Origin: Melanocharis versteri
Taxonomy: Eukaryota; Chordata; Aves; Passeriformes; Melanocharitidae
Assembly: GCA_013397845.1 (NCBI GenBank)
Contig: VZTG01003808.1
Span: 1,398,084-1,462,083 of the forward strand
DNA length: 64,000 nt
Reading direction: 5' to 3'
Shown: positions 1-11,869 of the stretch, piece after piece
How the letters are laid out: every line of letters begins with the position of its first letter
Position numbering within the stretch: position 1 is the first letter of the stretch
Translations under genes and position numbers: made by a program
The notes under the pieces: generated by a model
The model's database searches: none
The model's input: only the letters and a program-made list of their open reading frames with translations
Told to the model about the DNA's origin: nothing

Positions 1-1939
1 GAAAATCCTCTTGGGCTAATATATTGCAATCCCACTTTTCAGAATTTGCAAAACGTAATGTATTTAACTTGTTAACAGCATCCCATAGAATCTGAGGTCC
101 CAGGGACAATCCCTGTCCTTCACAGCTCAGGGATTTTGTAATACTCAACAGCAGTAAGAGATTTGTCCAGGAGGAAGGCCGGGGCCACTGGTCACAGACA
201 TCATCTGCAGCATTATCTCTTTCAGCAATATAACTTTGCTTTTAATGTTATATTGGGAAGTGTATTGCTTAGATTATGCATAAGTCCTCAAATGCTTTTA
301 TCAAGTACCTCGGATGTTCCAGATTGCAAGCATGTTTTTGGGCTATGTACATCTATTGGCTTGTTTCTTTATCATGGTTTCATAACACTGAAAATAGATA
401 GAGAAGCAGATTCATCTTCCTCAAACTGCTTGATGTGAGAAAATTACACTTCTAGATTATGCTATTATAAAAGGTTGCTGTGACCCGGAGATGTACTACT
501 TAACTTATCATTTTCCAAGTTTAAAAGAATTAGCTGCCAGCAACAGAAACTTACTTTCTGCTCAGTTTTAAAGCATTTTGCAGAATGCAGTGCTGCTGGG
601 TGTCAACAGACTTTGGATGCTACACAGGAACACTTAAATAAATAGAAGTAACCAGTCATCACAGTGGCTTCCAGATATTTACAGTAATAGTGCCAAAATC
701 CCTCTTTCAGACATTGGACTTCTATAACCTAATGAAGCAGGAGGTGCCAAGAATTTAAGGATAAGAAGTTGGAGACAGAAGCTGTAAAGGAACCAAGCCT
801 TACAAGCGTACCTTGAATGCACTTGGGGCATTTGGGGGTGAGGAGCAGTTATTGTCTGTGCAGAATACCTGAACAGAATTGCTAGGTTTTGAGTCAGCAG
901 AGCATTACCAGCTTTACAGCTGAGGAATGTATTTTCTACCCAGACTGAGTCAAATGGAAAACCAACTTTAGTTTTGTAATAAGAACTGCATGTGGTTATT
1001 TAAAAAAAACCAAAACAAAACATAAAGCAAAAATAGAGATCCTTTTGAGTTGTGTTTTCATAATGGGAAAATATTGGTCCTTTCTGGTGGTACTTGAAAT
1101 TAGCCAGAGTCCCTTGTTCAGCTGTTTCTGGACGTAGTTCAGGACAGACATCTGTGGGGATGATTAAGCTAAAAAGCATTTTCGAAGGTGTACAGTTGTC
1201 TGAGTGACCAGTAAACCTACTGTTCAATGCTAGCATGAAATCTCACTGCCAGAACTGTGCTGGAACATTCAATTTTTAATTACTATTTAATTATAATAAT
1301 AATAATAATAAAAAGTGGCCTTAGACTTCAGCTTGCACAGTAGGGTAGCAGAGGTTGAGGCCTATGCAGGGAGAATCGGTGCGATACTTTTTCCCCCATT
1401 GTTTTGAACTTTGTGTTCATTTGCATGTGACATTACAAAGAATGAACATAAAATACTGCCAAGTCATGACTGTAACAAATCTGCACCTACTTGCACACGA
1501 GGTGGTCAGAAGTCAAGCCCGGGAATATTTACTCCCTGCAGCCTGTCAGTAGTCTGGCAAAAATATGAGTACACACCCTTATCCAGAATAATGTTAGGGC
1601 CTCATTCATGTTTAGCTGAACCTACTTTGGAAAGGGAAATACCTTGTGACATTCTTCAGTGGCCTCTATGGACAAATAAATAAAAGATTTAATGGAGCCT
1701 TCACAGTAGGGTATTGGCAACTGAGAAGGACCCTGAGGACTGGGTTGTATAAATTAGGCAGAATTGGGATATTTTCAGAGCTCCATAAGGGATGAGCAAG
1801 AGGTCTTTCATCCACCCAAGTTCTTGGGGCTCTGAGGGAAAAAACCCTGCACCACGTTTAGCACAGGGAACAACCCTTTCTCATGAGTGTTTCGAGGCTG
1901 TGTGTGTGCATCTTATAGTCTGGCCTTGTTCCATCAAAT
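1..1939. other. Unique non-coding DNA, no gene seen
   Basis: I see no coding exon, RNA gene or recognisable transposon here. Reading frames on both strands are under 100 codons and have no domain-like character. The stretch has an A-rich patch near 1,003-1,035 and a TAA microsatellite near 1,300, listed separately. Sequence is ordinary moderately AT-rich vertebrate DNA. Confidence 0.6.
1290..1313. repeat. (TAA)n microsatellite
   Basis: About seven uninterrupted TAA/ATA units run through this position and end in an A-run. It is a simple trinucleotide repeat in an AT-rich setting with no coding context. It is likely to vary in length between individuals. Confidence 0.85.
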
Positions 1940-2280
1940 ACATTCCTCTGAATTGGACACTGGATGGTAACGGCTTTTATTATGCCAGCAGGTAATTAAT
2001 TATGATAAATGTGCAAATTGTCTATTGTCTCCATAGGCTCCGTAGAGCCAAAAGAGTGTATGTGACTAAAAATATTCTGATTAAAGGTCTGCAGTGGTAA
2101 TGAGCACTGCAGCAGTATTCCACACTGAGTCACTGAGAGCTGTGCTGTCAATTACCTTTGGATTAAGGAGCCAATGCGATTTGAACCAGATCCCTTATGA
2201 CCTGAGTGGAAAGCCCCAAAGGGCTTTTGTGGCACTGCCTTTTACAAATGCTCCATGACAGATCTGTTTTCAATTCTTAT
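1940..2280. other. Candidate conserved non-coding element
   Basis: This stretch has the texture of a vertebrate developmental enhancer: no simple repeats, no transposon text, and a dense mix of homeobox-type cores (TAATTAATTA near 1,993) and two closely spaced SOX-like ATTGTC cores near 2,018-2,028. A GATTAA core sits near 2,160. Neither strand has a long open frame. The call rests on appearance only; cross-species alignment is needed to confirm conservation. Confidence 0.3.
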
Positions 2281-2281
2281 T

Positions 2282-2321
2282 CTTTCTCTCTTTTTTTTTT
2301 TAAAGGAAAAAAGAGAGAAAG
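2282..2321. repeat. 15-bp perfect inverted repeat, CT/GA-rich
   Basis: Positions 2,282-2,296 are the exact reverse complement of 2,307-2,321, separated by 10 bases. The arms are pyrimidine-rich and purine-rich respectively, so the site could form a hairpin. Low-complexity composition makes a chance origin easier than for a mixed-sequence palindrome. Confidence 0.8.
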
Positions 2322-2620
2322 TTTTTTATTTTAATTTTTTTGAAAGAAAGTCAGACTTCAAAGTAACAGCCTAACTTGTTATTAATATGCCTTACAGTAT
2401 ATATGCTATGACTTTTTTTCCTCGTCCCATCCATTAGCCTTCACTGTAGTTTCTGCACCTGGAAGCTGGAGGGAAGGAGGTGGGGCAGGATGAGGGGGAA
2501 ACAGATGATGCGTGCCAGAAGAAAAAGTAATTGTGGTGGTAAGAAGTTCTAGCAACTTGGAGAAAAAATCCTTTCCCTCACAAATTTTCCAGCCTCTTTT
2601 AGCTTTCTTGTTAGCCTTTC

Positions 2621-2702
2621 AGTGTTATTTGTGTGTGGGCATTGTTATTTGTGCGTGGGCATTGTTACTTGTGTGTGGGCATTGTTATTTGTGTGTGTGT
2701 GT
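2621..2702. repeat. Minisatellite, four copies of a 20-bp unit
   Basis: Four tandem units of exactly 20 bases start at 2,621, 2,641, 2,661 and 2,681. Each has the pattern ATTGTTATTTGTGTGTGGGC with one to three substitutions. The last unit decays into a short GT run. The repeat is in frame-breaking 20-bp steps, so it has no sign of being coding. Copy number may vary between individuals. Confidence 0.9.
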
Positions 2703-2939
2703 CTGTGCATATATTAAGCACATTGTTATATGTAAAGAGGATGGTTCTTCACTTCAACGCGTCAAGTAGAACTCAGAACCACTTTGTCAACATAAATAAA
2801 CTATTAGACTATCCACAACTGACATCTTTGAGGTCATCTTCTGTAGCCAGAATAAATTTCTCTTTAACAGTACAGATGGATGCTAGGAAAGCCAGCAGAT
2901 GCATTGTAGCTAATCAGAAAGAGACTCAGCAGGGTAACT

Positions 2940-3260
2940 AAAATCTCTGCTAGAATTCATATCCCTTCATGGAGTTTAATTAAAGAGCTTTGTGTGCATC
3001 CTTTTGTTTTATCTGTTGCCAGTGTTTTGTCTCCTATTGTGGCAGTTCCTTCAAATAACCATCAATTTGCTGTGATAATCTACAGAGGAGAATGAGCAGC
3101 GCTGTTTAATTATATAAAAATGATAATGAGCTTTGGCTGTCAAAGAGTTAAGGAGCTGCTGCTGGCCACTGAAATACAAAAGAGCTGGTGCCAAAGGGGC
3201 CCCTGGAAGTCTGGGGCACTTCAGACTTCATTGCTGAGCAGCAGTAACTGGCTTGAGCAA
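2940..3260. other. Candidate conserved non-coding element
   Basis: This is repeat-free, AT-biased sequence with homeobox-type cores (TTTAATTAAA near 2,978; TTTAATTATA near 3,105), SOX-like CTTTTGTTTT and CTATTGTGG cores (3,001-3,045), and a CTGTCAAAG motif near 3,138. No frame is convincingly coding. The density of varied motifs without decay patterns suggests constraint, but only comparison with other birds or mammals can show it. Confidence 0.3.
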
Positions 3261-6200
3261 GCAGCAGGCCAGCGGAGCTTCCTTTGGGGAGAGATAACTG
3301 AATTATTGAGCAGCCTCCTAACAGCAGGAAGCAGAACAGGCATGGACAGATTTCTGTTTCACACCCCAGCAAAAATACAAGGCAATCAAAAGAAAATCTC
3401 TTGTCCTACATAAGCACAATGCCTTTGGCATTTCTGCCTCATCCTCATGGCAGAAATTGGAGTTTAGGCATAACCAGGTGTCATTTGGTGCCATTTTGCT
3501 GCAGGAGATAGCAGGAGAACTTGGGGGAATGGGGTTCTGGCTGCTGGGGAAACGTGAGCCAAGGTGCAGATAACTCTGCAGATAACACAAGTGCTTGTGC
3601 TCTACCCAAGAGTAGTGTGGATCCAAGTTTATCAAGAAGTAACTCTTCTAAGAGGTAAAAACTTTCTGTTCTCAGGCCTTTTTTCCAATCCTCTGGTTTT
3701 TTCTTTTTTTCTTTTTTTTTTCACCAAGAGGTGAATAAAATCTTGTGCAACCTCTGTATTTCGCATCCAAAGTATTTACTCACAGAAGCTGTTTTCTCCT
3801 TTCTGTTTTCTCTAGCTGGGATCATGCTGAAGTAAGCATGGGGCAGGGAATTTTGTAAAACAGGAACAGCACTGGATCCGAGGAGGAGAAATTGCTGGAA
3901 GCCCTATTCCTTAAAGCAGAGAACTAAGAATGCAGCTTAATATTATGTGACTGACTTACCATGTGCTTGGCATCCAGATAAATCACAGCACTAATGAACT
4001 CCCGAGGTGTATAGTGCCCGCAGGGGCCTCCAAGCCAGGTCTCCAGGCATGGAGCTACTTGGCTGGAACATGCAGGGTGGAGCTGGCGAAAACACATCCA
4101 GAACCAGGGATGCCTCTGAAGGCAGAGAGATGTGACAGGGCCTGCCTTCCATCTCCCAGGGCTTGGCCCAGCCACACTGCTGGGGGAAGCCAAGGACTCC
4201 AGCACAACAGAGGTAAGCAGGGGCATGGACAGAGCAATGCTGTCACAAGTGTGACGTGAACAGGGCCGGGATGGAGCCACTTTGGACTGACACTCCTGAG
4301 GCACTAACCCATGGAAAGTGGAAAACACTTTGAGGAGCATTCTGGTTTTGTTGGGGCTATTCAAGGAACACTGGCAAGGGAAGTGTTGGTGCTGAGTTGG
4401 TAAGAGATGCAGCTTTGCCTTTAATGCAGCGTTCATCCTCCAGGACACTGTGCTATGTCTTGGTATGTCTGTAGCAGAAAAGGAGTGCTGGGATAGATAC
4501 AGTTTTAAACTGCAGGGTTACAGTAAGTTTACATTAGGAGCATTTTACAGGTGTGGGACTACAATTGCATTATACAGGTAAAGCATTTTTGTTGCTGACA
4601 GTCTTTTAGACACTGGCCCCTTGGACCAGGTCCTTTGCATGTGAATCTGCAAATTTCTCACAAGAGCAAGTGAGCAGAGGTGCCATCTTCCCTCCTTCCT
4701 TTGCCTACCTTCCACACCTCTCCCCCGCAACTGTGTATCCATACTGTCCATAGCAGGGTCATTGACCTGCTTTCCTTTGTGGCCCCTCCAGGTGCCACTG
4801 TCTCTGCTCACATTTCATTATACTCTCCACGCTTCCTTCGTCCCTATGGGCACTGAACCCAGACGATGCTGTTCAGCCCCAGAGCCACAGAACTCCCTTG
4901 GCTCTGTTGTGTTCCTGTGACAAGCCACAGCAGTGTCTGTATGACCACGGCACACTGTCTTTTTTTTGCATGAAGAGTGCCATGCGCCTTCCTCATTAGG
5001 AAAAATGTGAATCTGAATCACCTCCTCCTCTTTTAAGCTCACTCTTTTTTGACATCCCTTTCATTTATAACTCAGTCTCCTAAGTTCATTCTGCATGCCA
5101 TCTATGCAATGCATCCTTTTCTCTCTACCCAGACAACTACAACTTTGCTGTTATAACTTCAGCTCTTGTTATCTTATGGATCAATCACTGTACTCATCCT
5201 GTCATAAATGTGACAGATGTACCGTACCAATCCCCAGTGCTCCTGCAAAGATAACTTTCCCAACGCTTAAGTTTAACCATGTTGTCTGTTCTCTGTGCTT
5301 TCCCACTGCCTTGCTCTTGAAACTTAAGCTACTTGTTATTACTTCAAGGCTTATCATGACCTGTCTTCTCCCTACCTATAATCACCTCCTCAGTATCGAA
5401 GAGTTAGCTTCCACCTCTGTTAACACACAGTCCTGGTCTTCTTTGAGCACTCATTCCATTTATAAACGTTTTTCATACACAGAAGGAGCATACTGTGGAG
5501 CTCTGCAAAGCAGCGTCTTTTGGCTCTTAGCATCCATTCGTAAGGCTCTTCCTTTCCACATTTCCTTTTAAAAAACTTTCTGGCTGGCTGACATTTTCTT
5601 ATTTTACTCCCTTCTCTGGCTATTCTGTCCCACCATTTTATGCAGAGGCCATGAATGCTTTGGGATTGGGACTGTCACACTGTTCTGCCCAGGTACAGCA
5701 CATAGCAGAAGGGGAATGTGGTCTGTGAAAGGGCTCCTACAACACTTTGGTAGTAAATCCATATGCAGTGGGAGTGCAGCTGTAAAAGCAAAGTGCTATA
5801 AGTGTAATAACAAGGTAAAGTTGTCACCCTCCCCCTGGTGAAATAAGCAATCCAGAAAAAAAGCAGATTCGCTGGTATCTTTATACCCACACTCAGCTCA
5901 TCCACAGCCAGGAGAGGTTCCATCTCTTTCTGCTGCTACCTGCCTGATGGAAAGGATGGCGCAAGCATGCCTTCATCTCTCACAGCACAGATTCATCCGC
6001 TTATCTCAAACTGCAAGCTGCTTTATTGGTGGCTCAGACTGGCAGGGCTGGGTGTGCACTGCTGCAGGCTGGGGGGCACATGTGGGCCTGCTGGGGTGCC
6101 TTTGGGGCAGTAAATCCTAGCAGTGGGTTGGTGGCAAACAGCCGGGGTGTGGGAGAGGAGGAGCAGCTGGAATGTCTTCAGCCCTCACAGCTGCGTGCAG

Positions 6201-6705
6201 TGTAAGTGTGCATCTACAGCACCACTGTACTTGCTGGCACTTCACAGAAACCTGTCCTTTCCTTTTGCAGAGACTCAGGAAAGCATTGCTGTCTTTCTAT
6301 AGGAACTGAAATCCTTCATTATCCTTGGAGTTTGACTAGTGTCTCATTGAAATGAACTTCAAAGCAAATTCACATCGAAACTGCTAGAGACTTCATGTTT
6401 GCTTGGTTTTGATACAAAACATGAAAATCACCTCAGGCTAGCTGGCAATGCTTGTGACGAGCAAATCTTTTGGTGAAACAAGAGAGGGCTTCCAGTTACT
6501 AATGAAATCCTCCCCTCCCCACCCCCAATCCAGTGGGCATTTACATGGTTTTCTTGTGAACATTTCATGCAGCTTTGAAAATCAAATGCTTCCTTACAGG
6601 AAATGTTTTTTCTCTGTTGTGCATCTCTTGTGGCCGGCTGCCAAAAGATCCTGATCCGACACCCAGCTGTGCTTCTATGACTGGCTTTTGTGACCGTGGA
6701 AAATC
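3261..6705. other. Unique non-coding DNA, no gene seen
   Basis: Contains several open frames up to 174 codons (minus strand near 4.2 kb) and 158 codons (plus strand near 5.3 kb). None shows a domain, a biased codon pattern or flanking splice sites that build a gene. A T-rich tract lies at 3,697-3,721. I recognise no transposon or RNA gene. Local GC rises around 6,020-6,200 but CpG stays rare. Confidence 0.55.
3697..3721. repeat. T-rich tract
   Basis: Twenty-five bases, all T except two C interruptions. It could be a simple low-complexity tract or the reverse-strand tail of an unrecognisable retroposed sequence; no matching body is visible next to it. Confidence 0.8.
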
Positions 6706-6729
6706 TTTTTTTTTTTTTTTTTTTTTTTT
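6706..6729. repeat. Poly-T tract, 24 bases
   Basis: An uninterrupted run of 24 T. On the minus strand it would be a poly-A tail, but the sequence to its left in the window (the body such a tail would follow) resembles no known gene or retroposon that I recognise. It is prone to length error in sequencing. Confidence 0.9.
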
Positions 6730-8461
6730 CACTTCTACCTTCTCTGTTTTCCTCTCTGTAAAATATGTATAAACAAGTTGGAAATCAGAGCCTGTATGTT
6801 CTTTGCAGCCATACTGGACAGAAATGTGATAGCAAAAGGTTAGGGTCTTATAATCTTAAAAAGCCTCTGAGAAATAATATGGATAAACTTTTTGTTAGTC
6901 TGACAAAAATTGGTTTTTATTCCTAAGGTAAGAACCATGCCATATTTCAATGTAAGTTAAAAGTAAGTGACAAAAAGCTTATCCCATATTAAGTTTTGTT
7001 ACATGGGAGACGAGATAAAGCTCATGCAGGGAATACACAAGAAAATCAGTTTCCTTTTTTGGAAAACACATTTTACTGGTATGTACCCTTCTATACTGTC
7101 TTAAGGCATTCTGAAGTAACAAGGCTGCAAAAGCAATACATGTTAGCTTCATTTTGACCTTAATAATGAGGTAATTACTAATGAGGTAATTTCACATGTG
7201 TGAAAATCCAGAAGGACACCCTGCTTTACACTTATGCAACTGTAAAGTGTTGCAGTTATAAATACCAAAAAACAGAGAGGAAGGAGGCATGGGGAACAGG
7301 AGCAGGCCTGGCAAAAAAAGCCAGCCAAGCAGCGCTTCATTTACGCTCTGAAAGCAAGCCCAAATCAAATTAACAAATAGAAGGACATGATGGAATAATG
7401 TCCAACAGGAACACTTCATGGCCTGCCACGTTAAAGTGGTTGTAGAGCCTGTCCTTGGCCAGTCTTGTGTGCACGTGGTGTCCCAAGTGGGCATCACTGT
7501 GCTGAGGACACAAGGGCTCAGCAGTGGAGGCTTGGGGTGGTGTTCAGGTACATACCAGGAGAAATCCGTTTGGCCCTCACGGAGGTTTCTTTCGCTCCTC
7601 ACAAACCAGGAATTCAGCTAATATGTAGAACAAATGCCCGTTTTGGCCTGGGAGACAGATGCAGTCCTGAATATACAAGAAACACAATGCTCTGTGTTCA
7701 AAAATAACTTGGATATGATGGTATCTTTCTTAAGATAATCACAAGAAAATAGCATTAAAATTAAATATTTTTCCTTTTGATTTGTCATTATGATGATTTG
7801 GAATATTTAAGACTTGTACTTCCAAATTCTCCTCATCTCTGGAAGTAGATTTGATGTATGTTTCTTTTCTTGTTAGTGAAAGTTGAGGTTTTCTCTGACT
7901 GTGAAACTGGGTTAAGTATTTCCTGCTTTCCCAATCTATCTCTCCAGTCTGTTAGCTGGCCTGGAACATTAGTTGGCCATTCAATTTCAGATTTCTGAAA
8001 ATAATGTTTAAAAAAATTTGCCTCCTTTTTTCATGAAGATTTACTTTCTTTATTTTTTCATAATCATTCTTTGCTGTAGTCAGTAAAATGTTCCAAATGG
8101 CACTGTGAGTATGACTTGCCATGCTTCAATAATGCCCTTTTATGATCACAAGGGAAATAAAAGATCATTCTTAGCAGGCTGATGATATTGGAGTCTTCAA
8201 AATGAATCCACACAGCCTGCCTCCTGTGCCCAGGAGGACTACTGAATAGTCCTTCTCAAAGGCACAGCATCTGCCAGAGGTGTGGAACAATTCTGCACCA
8301 ACATCCAGTTATTGTGTGGACTGTGGAACAAATTTGTGAGGGGGGAAGTCCTGCCTGCAACTCTGCAATTTTCTAAATCAAGGAAAAACCCTGTATCAAC
8401 CTCAGAACAGCATGTTCATTGATCTTTAATTCAACCAGGGTCATAGTTGAAGAATCTACCA
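6730..8461. other. Unique non-coding DNA, no gene seen
   Basis: No exon or RNA gene is supportable. A 136-codon minus-strand frame near 7.4 kb has no recognisable domain. A small direct repeat lies at 7,164-7,191. The rest is unremarkable, AT-biased DNA. Confidence 0.55.
7164..7191. repeat. 12-bp direct repeat, two copies
   Basis: The 12-mer AATGAGGTAATT occurs at 7,164-7,175 and again at 7,180-7,191, four bases apart. The size is compatible with a small local duplication. It is immediately followed by a short TTTCAC/GTGAAA inverted repeat. Confidence 0.8.
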
Positions 8462-8577
8462 ACCCCCTCCCCCCCAAAAAAAACCAAACCAAAACCAAAA
8501 CACAAACAAACAAAACCGCAACAAACAAACAAAAAACAACAAAAAACCATCAACCAAAAACCCAAAACAAACAACAT
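8462..8577. repeat. A/C-rich low-complexity tract
   Basis: Over 100 bases of almost only A and C on the plus strand, opening with C-runs and continuing as irregular CAAA and CAAAA units. It is not a clean tandem array. Any frame through it would encode Lys/Gln/Asn/Pro/Thr filler, so the open frame here should not be called a gene. Confidence 0.9.
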
Positions 8578-11065
8578 AACTGTGGACTATAATTGCTCCT
8601 GTCTGTTAGGAGTTAATTTTTCCTTTTACCATGTCTTCTCAACTACTGAAACTTGGTTAAAATAAATAGAAGTAGAAAAAATATTAGTATTTCAGAAAGG
8701 ACTCTATAGAAAATTCAGAACGTCTTTAAAAAATAAAAAGAAGGAGGTACTCTGTGCGCTGAGAAGTTGCACTTTCCATTTGGGAAGGCTGCTATGGCAA
8801 CCTCAATAAGCAGTTTAGAGATGTCATTGATTAGTCTGGTGGAGAGTGGTCATTTTTAATGCAGTGTATTGTCCTCACCTGTGGCCTTCAGGGCACATCA
8901 GCTGCAAGACTGGCAGGCTCTTCACTTGCTCTGTTCAGTCTGCATGGCTGGAGCAGCAAACCTGTTTGCAACTCCCATCATTTTGCTCAATAAAAATGTT
9001 GTGGTACTTCATGGTGGTCAGGGAAGCTTGGGCTGGCATTGCCACTGCAGTTCTGCTGGGTTTTATGTTGGGGCTCTTGCAGTTTTATCCCTAATTCCCA
9101 GAAAACTTTACAGAATTTGTTTTAACAAGGTGAGTGAACTTTCTAAACAGCAAGTCAGAGATATATCCCCATTTCCTCAGCACTGTGGGTGTTTGTATGG
9201 GGACAGAAGTGCCTCAGCCTGTGGAAAGAGCTTGGGAATTTGCTTAGCCGGGATAAGAGAAGAATGTGAATTCTTTGACAGTTAAGGAGAACTTAAAGGA
9301 GTGTTAGAGGAGCTGAGTTTTGTAGTTGTTCCCTTCTGTAATTGCATCATATTTCCTTGTGGGCTTGCATGACTTCAGAATCTTCTTCACCAAACCCCAG
9401 CACCTATCATCTGAATTTATGAGGATCTTAGCTTGCATTTTCTTGAAACACATTTCTGTGCCTTATGGTTGCCAAGAAATAGTTGGAAACACTGCGGAAG
9501 TGTCTACAAAACAGTTCTTTCCTTTCTTTTAAAGTGAATTAGCAAAAAAAGAAAAAAAAGTTAAACCACAACATAGTTACTTTTTACATTTAATAAAATC
9601 TTATGATTTCAGAGAGACTGACTCATGATGTTCGAATGCAAGGAGCTGGTAATCCTCCTTGAATAAGTGTTAAATCCCCTCAAGATCTGCCCTGCTCATC
9701 AGCTTTATTTCACAAAGAACAATAGGGCAGGCAATATGCTTATAACAAAAAAATTACGCTCGTGCAAAGATGTCATTAGATACTCAAAGTGGTGTATCGT
9801 CTCCCTGAAAGAATTTTGACCTGAGAGTGATTATGTTAATAGCCAGTCATATGTTACCTTCTAAGATCCAGGAAAAAAATGTCTTTGAGCATCTCTCTCA
9901 AGATGAAACTATACTATTGTAACGGCTTCCCTTACCTTGTGCTGCAACATATTAATTGGAAGAGTGACAGTATTTAATCTGTGTTGTTCAGATGACACAG
10001 CCCATGCCCACCTGGTTTGGATATCGTTTCCTCCTTCCAAAAATCTGAAGGAAATGCAGAAACATTTTATACTAAATATTGGCCCCTGTGTATGTCTTAT
10101 CACTTGCACTTCTCCCCCTTCCCACTAAGCAAAAAAAAAAAAAAATCTTTTATCTTTGTGGTTTATGTAGGGTCTTGTGGTATTTTCTCTTGCTATTTGT
10201 CTAGTTCTACCTCTATGAGGTATGCTTATGCCTCTGGGGCAGAGTAGTGGAGGAGGATGTTTAAAATTAGGTACAAAATTATAAAATGCTGATAAATATT
10301 TACATAATGTGTATTTGAAAATCACTCAAAATCAAGAAATTATGTTACCAAATCACAAACCAGCAGTGCTGTTTCATGCTACCAGAGGCCCATTGGAAAA
10401 AAAAAAAAACCACTCTGGATTTGGATTTTCTGTCAAAACCGTACTTGTTTCTAGATCCTGCTACCCTTTGGACAGAACATAAAATAACCATTTTAATGAT
10501 AAGGTAAAATAAACACAGTTGGATGATATTAGGACATTTCCAGCTAAGTCTGTTTTGCCAATGGGAGAGATTTATCACGAGATACAGAGAAGTTGGGATG
10601 TGTAGGATATTACCTGTGTTGCACAAAGAAGGGGCTTCCTGCTGTGGAATCTGCATTGTGCTTTAGAGGCTTGTACAGTGCCCTCAGCTAATAAACTGAA
10701 GGTTACTTCTTCCAAACGAGCTCTAGTCAGCATAAATGGGTAAAAAGTGTATAAATCACAAATATATTTCAACTTATATTAATAAAAATTTAAACGGTTT
10801 AGAAGCTGGGTCACTGGTTAATCAGAAATGCCATGGAAACATCATCAGCTTTAGTAGAAATGATGAAATCATAGGCAAGGTCTTTAAAAACAACAGTGAC
10901 TGGTTCTGTGAATTTCTTCACTGCTGCACTTAATATTTTAAATCTGAAATTACCCATAAAATTACCTGTTGCCCTGGCAGATATCAGGCACAGGTTCCTG
11001 ACATGGTGGGTAAAGCAAATGTCCTACTATCTGCTGCAAAGGCAAAGCTGTGCCATATTTTTTCA
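8578..11065. other. Unique non-coding DNA, no gene seen
   Basis: No coding exon, RNA gene or clear transposon. Contains short A-runs at 10,131-10,145 and about 10,398-10,411. Open frames reach 138 codons (plus strand near 9.1 kb) without recognisable domains. Confidence 0.55.
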
Positions 11066-11165
11066 CAGGTATTTAAGGCCAAGAGGGACCCTTACAGCCA
11101 CGTAGTTTGACCTTCTACATAACACAGACCAGAGAATTTAACTCAGTGAATGCTACCCTCCAGCT
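11066..11165 (-). mobile_element. Old CR1-family LINE relic, 3' end fragment
   Basis: The plus strand reads as the reverse complement of the 3' end of an old reptile/bird CR1 lineage: an AAGGCCA-AGAGGGACC start, then GTAGTTTGACCTTCTACATA and ACACAGACCAGAGAATTT. CR1 elements are non-LTR retrotransposons that copy themselves by target-primed reverse transcription and are usually 5'-truncated. This copy is about 100 bases, highly diverged and has no coding capacity. I recognise the family from memory of its consensus; a masking program should confirm it. Confidence 0.6.
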
Positions 11166-11320
11166 ATATTTCAGAAGTGCTGAGAGATTTATTCCTTTTT
11201 TTTGTTTGTTTCTTTTGATCCCTCAGTGTGCTCAACTGCCCGAATCTGACTGTTTCTTAAAATTAAGAGACTGTAATTTTAATTTATGGGATTTTTTTAG
11301 AATGTGTACAGAAATATATT

Positions 11321-11373
11321 CACACACACACACATATATATATATAATACACACGTGTGTGTGCAGACACACA
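11321..11373. repeat. Compound (CA)n(TA)n microsatellite with palindromic CACACGTGTG
   Basis: Seven CA units are followed by about six TA units, then a CACACGTGTG palindrome with GT units, then CA again. Alternating purine-pyrimidine throughout makes it a candidate for Z-DNA or cruciform structure. The open frame that crosses it is an artefact of the repeat. Confidence 0.9.
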
Positions 11374-11869
11374 TTTAAAATGTTTTGCATTTGTAATAGT
11401 AGTTGGCACCACCGTAGAGATGACCTCAGATTTAAAAGGGTGCACAGGGTCATAGGAAACTTGGGAAAGGATGGCAGAAGGTAGCATGACCTTCACATGC
11501 AACTCATCATGGGCCTCTCTGGCGGAGTGTTTATCCTTGATGTCAAGTCGGCACAGGGAGGGATTAGAGGCCTGCAGAGAGAAACAGCTTGCCTCACCCT
11601 GAAGAAATTGCCAAAAATGTGATGCAGGACAGAGACTTCTCAGTTGGGGCTCATTTTAAAAAGGCAGGAACGGGCCAGGTGCTCAGCGGTTCGCGGGGAT
11701 GTTGAAAACCGCTTCCCTGTGCCTACTGTGGGAAAAGGCTGGGTAGGAACACGCGTGCTGGGGAGCAAGTGTGGAGCCTGCTTTGCTACCCACTGCATCT
11801 GCGCTGGATTGGAGCTGTGAGGCTTTCATCTTTCACTTCAAAAAGTTTTCAGCGAAAGCTCCAGTGACA
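11374..11869. other. Unique non-coding DNA, no gene seen
   Basis: A few hundred bases with a slightly GC-richer patch at about 11,660-11,820. A weak resemblance to a CR1 3' end near 11,440-11,490 was not strong enough to call. No exon or RNA gene is visible. Confidence 0.5.

Noticed and set aside
3924..4448. 174-codon minus-strand open frame
   Set aside because: No domain or family resemblance; a 98-codon plus-strand frame overlaps it; locally higher GC explains the lack of stops.
8447..8665. Lys/Gln/Asn-rich open frame
   Set aside because: It is a translation of the A/C-rich low-complexity tract.
11425..11495. Weak resemblance to a CR1 3' end (GGGTCATAGGAAACTTGGG)
   Set aside because: Only a few short words agree; too little to separate from chance.
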